NCBI RefSeq assembly: GCF_004785935.1
Contig: NZ_SRRP01000001.1
Span: forward strand, 310,001-374,000
DNA: 64,000 bases
Direction: 5' to 3'
Origin: Streptococcus rubneri
Lineage (GTDB): Bacteria; Bacillota; Bacilli; Lactobacillales; Streptococcaceae
Positions 56,386-64,000 of the stretch are shown in pieces. Each line of letters begins with the position of its first letter. Position 1 is the first letter of the stretch. Position numbers and translations under genes: made by a program. Under the pieces are notes generated by a model. That model was given only the letters and a program-made list of their open reading frames with translations, was not told the DNA's origin and made no database searches.

Positions 56386-57075
56386 ATGGAATTTACGAAA
56401 TTATCAAATCGCTTGGACTTGGTGGCTAGCTTCGTCCCAGCTGGAGCGCGTCTGTTAGATGTTGGAAGTGACCATGCTTATCTCCCAATCGCTCTTTTAC
56501 AGGAAGGCAAGATTGAGGCTGCTATTGCAGGGGAAGTGGTTGAGGGACCTTATCAGTCTGCCCTGCAAAATGTCGCTGATAATGGTTTAGAGGACAAGAT
56601 TGAAGTCCGCCTAGCTAATGGCTTGGCTGCATTTGAACCAACAGATAGTATTTCCTGCATCACTATTGCAGGAATGGGCGGGCGCTTGATTGCAGATATC
56701 CTAGCAGCAGGTCTTGAGAAATTAGCCGGTGTCTCCCGCTTGGTCTTGCAACCCAATAATCGGGAAGATGAACTGCGGACTTGGTTAGTAGAACATGATT
56801 TCCGCCTTGTCGACGAAGCTATCTTAGAAGAAAATGAGAAGTTTTATGAGATCCTCGTGGTAGAGCATGGTTCTCAAGAGTTGACACCTAAGGAATTGCG
56901 CTTTGGTCCGTATTTGATGATAGAACAAGATCCAGCCTTTGTCCAAAAGTGGTCCAGAGAAGTGGAAAAATTAGCCTTTGCCTTGGAGCAGGTCCCAGTT
57001 GAGAATCAATCTGCCAGAGCATCGTTAGAAGAGCGCATCGCCCAAATCAAGGAGGTCCTAAATGCTAGCAAGTGA
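56386..57075 (+). CDS. trmK: tRNA (adenine22-N1)-methyltransferase TrmK
   Basis: The 229-residue SAM enzyme has [20 protein letters not shown], then [10 protein letters not shown], then [18 protein letters not shown], the TrmK-type fold, and [14 protein letters not shown] with [11 protein letters not shown]. It methylates N1 of A22 in some tRNAs. It overlaps the Nif3-like gene by 14 bp, an arrangement widespread in Firmicutes. Confidence 0.9.
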   Translation: MEFTKLSNRLDLVASFVPAGARLLDVGSDHAYLPIALLQEGKIEAAIAGEVVEGPYQSALQNVADNGLEDKIEVRLANGLAAFEPTDSISCITIAGMGGRLIADILAAGLEKLAGVSRLVLQPNNREDELRTWLVEHDFRLVDEAILEENEKFYEILVVEHGSQELTPKELRFGPYLMIEQDPAFVQKWSREVEKLAFALEQVPVENQSARASLEERIAQIKEVLNASK

Positions 57076-57859
57076 AGTTATCAAACGCTATGAAGCCTAC
57101 TGTCCCCAGGAACTTTCCATGGAGGGAGATGTCCGTGGGCTACAGGTCGGGACGCTGCAAAAAGACATCAAGAAGGTCATGGTAGCCTTGGATATCCGGG
57201 AGCAGACGGTGGCGGAAGCCATTGCCCATGGAGTGGACTTGATTATCGTCAAGCATGCGCCCATTTTTCGTCCGATTAAGGATTTGGTAGCCGATCGCGC
57301 CCAGAATCAGATCTACATTGACTTGATTAAGCATGATATTGCGGTCTATGTCAGCCATACCAATATTGATATTGTCCCAGATGGTCTCAACGATTGGTTT
57401 TGCCAGCTCTTGGAAATTGAAGATGCAGAGCCCCTCAGCATGACAGGAGAAGGTCTAGGAATCGGCCGTATCGGTCGGGTTGCTACTCAAACCTTTGGGC
57501 AGTTGGCTCATAAGGTAAAAGAAACCTTTGGCTTAGATGCCTTACGCTTGGTTGGTTATGACCAGGCGGATTTGGAACGGGTCATTGAGCGCGTCGCTAT
57601 CTGCGGAGGAAGTGGCCAATCCTTTTACAAAGATGCTCTCGCTAAGGGGGCTGAGGTCTACATCACAGGAGATATCTACTACCACACGGCTCAAGACATG
57701 CTGAGCGATGGTCTCCTGGCTTTGGATCCAGGTCACCATATCGAAGTTCTCTTTGTGTCGAAACTAGTCGAAAAACTCAATCAGTGGAAGTCTGAAGAAG
57801 CGTGGGAGATCGAAGTGATTGGCAGTCAAGCCAGCACCAATCCTTTTTATCATATCTAA
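57062..57859 (+). CDS. Nif3-like dinuclear metal-centre protein
   Basis: The 265-residue protein has metal-binding histidines [10 protein letters not shown] (about residue 62) and [13 protein letters not shown] (about 98), and a later [10 protein letters not shown] (about 220) with Glu-Val. Nif3/YqfO proteins form hexamers with a two-metal site; their biochemical role is unsettled. The short form lacks the central PII-like insert of Bacillus YqfO. ATG overlaps trmK. Confidence 0.88.
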   Translation: MLASEVIKRYEAYCPQELSMEGDVRGLQVGTLQKDIKKVMVALDIREQTVAEAIAHGVDLIIVKHAPIFRPIKDLVADRAQNQIYIDLIKHDIAVYVSHTNIDIVPDGLNDWFCQLLEIEDAEPLSMTGEGLGIGRIGRVATQTFGQLAHKVKETFGLDALRLVGYDQADLERVIERVAICGGSGQSFYKDALAKGAEVYITGDIYYHTAQDMLSDGLLALDPGHHIEVLFVSKLVEKLNQWKSEEAWEIEVIGSQASTNPFYHI

Positions 57860-57868
57860 GGGGTTATC

Positions 57869-58984
57869 ATGAAAGTTGCCATTATCGGTGCAGGGATCGT
57901 TGGATCCACTGCAGCCTATTATTTATCCAAGGAAGCACAGATAGATGTCACCGTCTATGATCACGGAGTTGGCCAAGCAACCAAGGCAGCGGCTGGCATT
58001 ATTAGCCCTTGGTTTTCTAAGCGACGAAATAAGGCCTGGTATCGCCTGGCTCGGCTAGGAGCTGATTTCTACCAAGAATTAGTAGAGGACCTGGCCAAGG
58101 ATGGAATCGAAACAGACTTTTACCAGCAGACAGGGGTCTATCTCCTTAAGAAAAAGGAAGAGAAATTAGATGAACTCTATCAGTTGGCGCTGAGTCGACG
58201 GGAAGAATCTCCCTTGATTGGGGACTTGGCGGTTTTAACCAAAGAAGAAGTAGGTCAACAGTTCCCAGGTCTGCAAGGCTTTGAACAGCTCCTTTATGCC
58301 TCGGGTGGGGCCCATGTAGAAGGAGCCCTTCTGACGGAAACTCTTCTCAAAGCCAGTGGCGCAAGAGTCATCAAGGAAGAAGTTGCCCTCTCCGCCTCGG
58401 ATCATGGCTATCAGATAGCAGGAGAGAGCTATGACCAAGTTATCCTAGCGACAGGAGCCTGGTTGGGGAAAATCCTTGAGCCACTTGGCTACCAAGTGGA
58501 TGTCCGTCCACAAAAAGGACAGTTGAGGGATTATCAGCTAGACATAGATACTGATGATTATCCTGTGGTTATGCCAGAAGGAGAACTGGATATCATTCCC
58601 TTCCAGAAAGGCAAGATCAGTATGGGAGCTACTCATGAGAATGAGATGGGCTTTGACCTGACGGTGGATCAAGCTTTACTGAATCAGATGGAAACAGAAG
58701 CCTTAACCTACTATCCAGAACTAGCTCAAGCTGAAGTTATCAGGGAGCGCGTGGGAACCCGGGCTTACACCAGTGACTTCTCGCCCTTTTGGGGAGGACT
58801 TCTCGATCAAGCAGCTCTCTATGTCGCTAGTGGACTTGGTTCATCTGGCCTCACAACAGGTCCCCTTATTGGGTGGCACCTGGCCCAACTAGTGGCAGGA
58901 GGAAAGGTGCGCCTAGATCCAGCAGATTATCCAGTTGAACAATATGTGAAGAAGAGAGTGGGACAGAAATCGGAAATTCGTTAG
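57869..58984 (+). CDS. FAD-dependent amino-acid oxidase-like protein with repeat-derived C-terminus
   Basis: The 371-residue protein has the FAD motif MKVAIIGAGIVGSTAAYYLS, AAGIISPWFSKRR and a C-terminal GLGSSGLTTGPLIGWHLAQL, as in DadA/glycine-oxidase-type enzymes. The substrate is unknown. The natural end appears to be near YPVEQYVKK; from 58952 the sequence is repeat B, which adds RVGQKSEIR and provides the TAG. ATG follows AGGGGTTATC, 9 bp after the Nif3-like gene. Confidence 0.83.
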   Translation: MKVAIIGAGIVGSTAAYYLSKEAQIDVTVYDHGVGQATKAAAGIISPWFSKRRNKAWYRLARLGADFYQELVEDLAKDGIETDFYQQTGVYLLKKKEEKLDELYQLALSRREESPLIGDLAVLTKEEVGQQFPGLQGFEQLLYASGGAHVEGALLTETLLKASGARVIKEEVALSASDHGYQIAGESYDQVILATGAWLGKILEPLGYQVDVRPQKGQLRDYQLDIDTDDYPVVMPEGELDIIPFQKGKISMGATHENEMGFDLTVDQALLNQMETEALTYYPELAQAEVIRERVGTRAYTSDFSPFWGGLLDQAALYVASGLGSSGLTTGPLIGWHLAQLVAGGKVRLDPADYPVEQYVKKRVGQKSEIR

Positions 58985-59135
58985 AATTCGATTTCGTCGT
59001 CCCACCTCCGCACAGTTGAGTAGGGCTGTAAAAGCTGACGAAATCAGCGTAGTAGAGCCCACTCAACCACTGCGTCTTGCTCGACAATCCAAAAACAATT
59101 GAGAGGCTAGGACTTTTGTCCCAGCCTCTTTTTTT
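58952..59135 (+). repeat. Dispersed repeat family B, copy 3
   Basis: Same structure as copies 1 and 2, ending GACTTTTGTCCCAGCCTCTTTTTTT. The first GTGGGACA can pair with the last TGTCCCA, directly before the T run, so it is terminator-like. It overlaps the 3' end of the oxidase reading frame. Confidence 0.9.
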
Positions 59136-59208
59136 CGAAAGACCTTCCTTAATTCGGATGAAAATAGTAGAATAAAACAAGTGAATCAACAAGAAAATGG
59201 GAGTTGTT

Positions 59209-60033
59209 ATGAATTGGTTTCAATCACAATCCGTGGTCTTACAGGCCTTTCTCGCAGGATTGTTTACATGGGGCTGTACCATCGTAGGGTCAGCCATCGT
59301 TTTTTTCTTCAAGCATATTAGTCGAAAACTATTGGACATCATGATGGGCTTCGCGGCAGGAGTCATGATTGCGGCTTCATTTTGGTCCCTCTTGCAACCG
59401 TCTATTGAATATGCGGAAAACTCCTATGGAATTTTGACTTGGTTGCCAGCGGCGATTGGTTTTCTAACTGGAGGATTCTTCCTCCGCTTGATCGACGCCA
59501 TCGTCCCTCACCTTCATATGACGAAGGAGATTGAGGAGGCTGAGAGCATCCATACGCCACGGGAGAAGAAGTTGTCGAAAACGACCCTCCTCTTCTTAGC
59601 CATTACTATCCACAACTTCCCAGAAGGATTAGCGGTCGGGGTTGCCTTTGGAGCTCTGGCTAGTAATCCAAGTCCAGAAGCCTTTATCGGGGCGGTTGGT
59701 TTGGCCATTGGGATTGGCTTGCAAAATATCCCAGAGGGGGCTGCCCTCTCGATCCCGATTCGGACGGATGGAAAATCCCGTCTCAATGCCTTTTATTGGG
59801 GATCTATGTCTGCCATCGTTGAGCCAGTAGGAGCCCTGCTAGGAGCAGTTGCCGTCCTATCCATGACGGCTATCTTGCCTTACGCCCTTTCTTTTGCGGC
59901 AGGCGCTATGATCTTTGTAGTGGTCGAAGAGTTGATCCCAGATTCCCAGACCAATGGAAATACAGACGTTGCGACTCTCGGTCTCATGGTTGGCTTTGTT
60001 ATTATGATGATCCTCGACGTCGCTTTGGGATAA
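59209..60033 (+). CDS. ZIP-family metal transporter
   Basis: The 274-residue protein has eight membrane helices with the ZIP metal motifs ITIHNFPEGLAVGVAFG (helix 4, about residue 128) and GIGLQNIPEGAALS (helix 5, about 171). It imports Zn2+ or a similar divalent ion. An in-frame ATG at 59197 exists, but GGGAG lies between it and ATG 59209, which is preferred. Confidence 0.9.
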   Translation: MNWFQSQSVVLQAFLAGLFTWGCTIVGSAIVFFFKHISRKLLDIMMGFAAGVMIAASFWSLLQPSIEYAENSYGILTWLPAAIGFLTGGFFLRLIDAIVPHLHMTKEIEEAESIHTPREKKLSKTTLLFLAITIHNFPEGLAVGVAFGALASNPSPEAFIGAVGLAIGIGLQNIPEGAALSIPIRTDGKSRLNAFYWGSMSAIVEPVGALLGAVAVLSMTAILPYALSFAAGAMIFVVVEELIPDSQTNGNTDVATLGLMVGFVIMMILDVALG

Positions 60034-60040
60034 AGTGTCA

Positions 60041-60076
60041 TCACCTTGTAGCATGGGAACAAGGTGACTTTTTTAT
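60041..60076 (+). terminator. Terminator after the ZIP gene
   Basis: TCACCTTGT/ACAAGGTGA stem with a nine-base loop and T run. Confidence 0.88.
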
Positions 60077-60125
60077 ATAAACATGATAAAATAAGGGTAA
60101 TGAATACGTAGAAAGGCCTAACATT

Positions 60126-60995
60126 ATGAAAGGTATTATTTTAGCCGGTGGTTCGGGGACTCGTTTGTATCCTTTGACCCGTGCCGCTTCCAAACAGTTG
60201 ATGCCCATTTACGACAAGCCAATGATTTACTACCCTTTGTCAACTCTTATGTTAGCAGGGATCAAAGAAATCTTGATCATCTCAACTCCGCAGGATCTTC
60301 CTCGTTTTGAAGAGCTTCTTGGAGATGGTTCTGAACTTGGTATTTCTCTCTCTTATGCTGAGCAACCAAGCCCAGATGGATTGGCGCAAGCTTTCATCAT
60401 TGGAGAAGAGTTTATTGGTGATGATCATGTTGCCCTCGTTCTTGGAGATAATATCTTCCACGGAAATGGCTTAACCAAGATGTTGCAACGAGCGGAAGCG
60501 AAAGAAAAAGGTGCCACAGTCTTTGGCTACCAAGTTAAAGACCCAGAACGTTTTGGTGTGGTAGAGTTTGATGCGGACATGAATGCCGTCTCAATCGAAG
60601 AAAAACCAGAACATCCGAAATCAAACTTTGCGGTGACGGGTCTTTACTTCTATGACAATGATGTGGTAGAGATTGCCAAAAATATCAAACCAAGTCCTCG
60701 TGGAGAGCTTGAAATCACAGATGTCAACAAGGCATATTTGGAGCGTGGAGATCTCTCTGTTGAGCTCATGGGCCGTGGCTTTGCTTGGTTGGATACAGGA
60801 ACTCATGAAAGTCTCTTGCAGGCTTCTCAATATATCGAGACTGTTCAACGTTTGCAAAATGTCCAAGTAGCCAACCTTGAGGAAATCGCTTATCGTATGG
60901 GCTATATTACTAAAGAGCAAGTCTATGAGTTGGCTCAACCTCTGAAGAAAAACGAGTACGGACAATATTTGCTCCGTTTGATTGGAGAAGCTTAA
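60126..60995 (+). CDS. rmlA: Glucose-1-phosphate thymidylyltransferase
   Basis: The 289-residue enzyme makes dTDP-glucose from glucose-1-phosphate and dTTP, the first step to dTDP-rhamnose for the cell-wall polysaccharide. It has [20 protein letters not shown] (nucleotide loop) and [16 protein letters not shown] follows GAAAGGCCTAACATT. It overlaps rmlC by one base (TAATG). Confidence 0.95.
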   Translation: MKGIILAGGSGTRLYPLTRAASKQLMPIYDKPMIYYPLSTLMLAGIKEILIISTPQDLPRFEELLGDGSELGISLSYAEQPSPDGLAQAFIIGEEFIGDDHVALVLGDNIFHGNGLTKMLQRAEAKEKGATVFGYQVKDPERFGVVEFDADMNAVSIEEKPEHPKSNFAVTGLYFYDNDVVEIAKNIKPSPRGELEITDVNKAYLERGDLSVELMGRGFAWLDTGTHESLLQASQYIETVQRLQNVQVANLEEIAYRMGYITKEQVYELAQPLKKNEYGQYLLRLIGEA

Positions 60996-61588
60996 TGACA
61001 GATCAATTTTTTGAGAAAGAATTAGCAGCCCGCAAGATTGAAGCTATCCCAGGTTTGATGGAGTTTGATATTCCAGTTCGTGGGGACAACCGTGGTTGGT
61101 TCAAGGAGAACTTCCAAAAAGAGAAGATGCTTCCTCTTGGTTTTCCAGAAAGCTTCTTTGCGGAAGGCAAGTTGCAAAATAACATTTCATTCTCTCGTAA
61201 GAATGTCTTGCGTGGCTTGCATGCAGAACCTTGGGACAAGTACATCTCTGTAGCAGATGAAGGAAAGGTTCTCGGTACTTGGGTAGACCTTCGTGAAGGT
61301 GAGACTTTTGGGAACACTTACCAAACTGTGATTGATGCTTCTAAAGGAATCTTTGTCCCTCGTGGTGTTGCCAATGGATTCCAAGTTTTGACGGATAAAG
61401 TGGCTTATACTTACTTAGTCAATGACTACTGGGCATTGGAGCTCAAGCCAAAATATGCATTTGTTAATTACGCAGACCCAAGCCTAGACATCCAGTGGGA
61501 AAACTTGGAAGAAGCAGAAGTTTCAGAAGCTGACAAGAATCACCCATTGCTCAAAGACGTCAAACCCCTAAAAGCAGAAGATTTGTAA
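60995..61588 (+). CDS. rmlC: dTDP-4-dehydrorhamnose 3,5-epimerase
   Basis: The 197-residue cupin epimerase has the N-terminal MEFDIPVRGDNRGWFKENFQ, SRKNVLRGLHAEPW with the catalytic His region (about 74) and VPRGVANGFQVL. Third-step enzyme in dTDP-L-rhamnose synthesis. Coupled to rmlA; separated from rmlB by about 200 bp of structured non-coding DNA. rmlD is not in the window. Confidence 0.95.
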   Translation: MTDQFFEKELAARKIEAIPGLMEFDIPVRGDNRGWFKENFQKEKMLPLGFPESFFAEGKLQNNISFSRKNVLRGLHAEPWDKYISVADEGKVLGTWVDLREGETFGNTYQTVIDASKGIFVPRGVANGFQVLTDKVAYTYLVNDYWALELKPKYAFVNYADPSLDIQWENLEEAEVSEADKNHPLLKDVKPLKAEDL

Positions 61589-61635
61589 GAATGAACCCTG
61601 CATAGCAGTATTGCGACTGCAAGGAGCGTTATAAG

Positions 61636-62837
<1,202 letters not shown>

Positions 62838-62838
62838 A

Positions 62839-62882
62839 AAAAGCCTCTGTCGATCAGGATTTTTGATCGACAGAGACTTTTC
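62839..62882 (+). terminator. Terminator after rmlB
   Basis: CTCTGTCGATC/GATCGACAGAG long stem followed by ACTTTT. Confidence 0.88.
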
Positions 62883-62890
62883 TATTTTAG

Positions 62891-62924
62891 AAACAAAAAA
62901 AAGACCAAACGGTCTTTTTTTTTA
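62891..62924. terminator. A/T-flanked hairpin terminator
   Basis: AAAAAGACC/GGTCTTTTT with an AAAC loop; runs on both strands. On the minus strand it lies directly after the surface protein gene stop at 62925. Confidence 0.85.
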
Positions 62925-63329
62925 TTAGTTGGCAGTTGTGGTTGTATCACTGGCTGCAGGAGTAGTCTCAGTTGTTGTTTCTCCTGTATTCGTATCTGTT
63001 TGTGACGCACTACTTGCATCCGTTTGAGTGTTGCTCGTGTCAGTTGCATCACTGCTAGTATTGGTTTCCGTAGTGGTAGCAGTTGTATTGGTGTTCTCAC
63101 TACCCTTCTCATGAACAACGACGACACTGGTGCTAGATTCTTTTTTATCTTCGGTCTTGTTAGTCGGCTTCATGATGCTATAGATGGTAAATGAAGTGAC
63201 GATAATCCCGAGCAGACTAGCAATTGTAGCGACAATCATTTGGAAAAAGGAGAGGCTTTGTTTGACCTTTTCTCCTCTAGAGGGTCTGGAATCATCTTGA
63301 TGCTTGTTTTTACGTGAATAGTTTGACAT
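62925..63329 (-). CDS. Membrane-anchored Ser/Thr-rich protein
   Basis: The 134-residue protein has a charged cytosolic N-terminus (MSNYSRKNKHQDDSRPSRGE), one membrane helix (about 31-53, MIVATIASLLGIIVTSFTIY) and a long Thr/Ser/Asn/Asp-rich outside tail (about 75-134), low in complexity. ATG follows GAAGAAAAAAGAGA. From memory, similar short proteins occur across streptococci; their function is unknown. Confidence 0.7.
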   Translation of the reverse strand: MSNYSRKNKHQDDSRPSRGEKVKQSLSFFQMIVATIASLLGIIVTSFTIYSIMKPTNKTEDKKESSTSVVVVHEKGSENTNTTATTTETNTSSDATDTSNTQTDASSASQTDTNTGETTTETTPAASDTTTTAN

Positions 63330-63436
63330 TCTCTTTTTTCTTCCTCTTCATTTCAATTCATGTCTCATTTAGAGGGACACTTTAGATATTATACGTCATT
63401 TTTGAGAAAATGTCTAAAAAGAAATGAAAGAGGTTA

Positions 63437-64000
63437 TTAAAATTTCAAATTGCTTTCAAACTGGACACTTTGTGTCTCGCTTGCTTCAGAGGATGTTGCA
63501 AAGTTTGCCTGTCCTTTTTCAGAGACTGAAATCGGCTGGCTTGTTTGACTAGGCTGGCTGATGATTTCATGGTGACTAAAACTAGAGGAATCATTAGGAG
63601 AAATAAACTGGCCATTCGCCTGAATCTCTATCTTGTTAGGATCCGGGATAGAGTAGTCAATCCTTCCCTTGAATTCCTTGGTTTTTGAAATCACTTTTAC
63701 ATCTTTGACGCGGATGATACGACGGAACCAGCCATTGTATTCGACCAAGCATTTGAATTCGACGTGACTATCGGATTCGCCAGGGATTGGTTGGATAAGA
63801 CTCATTTCACGTAGACTCCCTTCATCTTCCCTAAAGTAAGGTGGCTTCTCCAAGGGCTGTTGCAAGTCACACTGTCCTTTACCGTGACAGGCTAGTTGAG
63901 CAGAGGGGAGGGCAAATGGAAGTGGTGGTAGGACAGCGAGCAGTCCTCCAAGGGCAAGACTTCCAGCTAGGGCAATGGATAGATAGATTGGTCGTTTCAT
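63437..64000 (-). CDS. Putative exported protein (start at the window edge)
   Basis: The 187-residue frame begins MKRPIYLSIALAGSLALGGL, a signal peptide or membrane anchor, and continues with a region holding Cys38, Cys44 and Cys84 (ACHGKGQCDLQQ, VEFKCLVEY). The C-terminus is Ser/Gln-rich and ends FESNLKF. The ATG is the last three bases of the window, so its ribosome binding site cannot be checked and the true gene may extend further. No family is recognised. Confidence 0.6.
   Translation of the reverse strand: MKRPIYLSIALAGSLALGGLLAVLPPLPFALPSAQLACHGKGQCDLQQPLEKPPYFREDEGSLREMSLIQPIPGESDSHVEFKCLVEYNGWFRRIIRVKDVKVISKTKEFKGRIDYSIPDPNKIEIQANGQFISPNDSSSFSHHEIISQPSQTSQPISVSEKGQANFATSSEASETQSVQFESNLKF

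Overview
The window looks like the chromosome of a viridans Streptococcus. The family content, the strong AAGGAG-type ribosome binding sites, the extended -10 promoters and the gene neighbourhoods all fit. Several blocks match the mitis/sanguinis group as I remember it: galK-galT, pnuC next to proWX-proV and a TetR/CDF pair, trkH-cabP, rexB-rexA, rmlA-C-B. A species close to S. parasanguinis or S. australis is possible, but that is inference. There is no rRNA, tRNA or CRISPR array that I can see.

Layout. 1-2640 is the Leloir galactose block (galK end, galT, galE). 2641-5745 is a decay zone: a broken polymorphic-toxin-like gene, a broken immunity-like gene, one intact HEAT-like candidate immunity gene, a YehR-type lipoprotein and a frameshifted PTS EIIC-like remnant. 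5853-9417 holds a DUF4767 lipoprotein and the choline/betaine transporter proV-proWX. 9418-14386 is the most unusual part. The original pnuC gene has lost its 5' end, and about 4 kb of foreign DNA sits in its place: a promoter and structured leader, a complete four-gene ECF vitamin-type transporter (S, T, A, A'), and tail-to-tail remnants of a lactic-acid-bacterial plasmid (hsdS start, DUF536 end). The remaining pnuC 3' end follows.

14534-28988 holds an AEC transporter, small membrane proteins, a TetR (SczA-like) gene divergent from a CDF metal exporter, a fused ABC exporter, ferrochelatase, alcohol dehydrogenase, a large helicase with membrane segments, a nucleoside phosphorylase and the K+ uptake pair trkH/cabP. 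29383-37545 holds a CPBP protease and the RexBA (AddBA) double-strand-break nuclease with a DUF4298 gene. 37809-40612 is a TetR-controlled cluster (lipoprotein, NrdI, membrane protein, TetR, divergent membrane protein) with three operator-like sites of identical geometry. 41079-46888 is a DUF3042 gene and a long operon-like run miaA, hflX, hypothetical, rnz, SDR, methyltransferase, GNAT. 47020-49500 holds a putative surface protein and a nonsense-inactivated IS30-family element. 49737-60033 is housekeeping: recJ, apt, metA with two MET-box-like sites, a DnaD-domain gene, add, a yghU-like gene, trmK, a Nif3-family gene, an amino-acid-oxidase-like gene and a ZIP transporter. 60126-62837 is rmlA-rmlC-[structured RNA]-rmlB for dTDP-rhamnose. 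Two surface-type genes on the minus strand close the window.

Between genes there are two dispersed structured repeat families: about 240 bp in three copies, and about 180 bp in three full copies plus one solo hairpin. A separate multibranched 128-nt structure lies between rmlC and rmlB. All assignments come from reading the sequence and from remembered family features; no database search was run.
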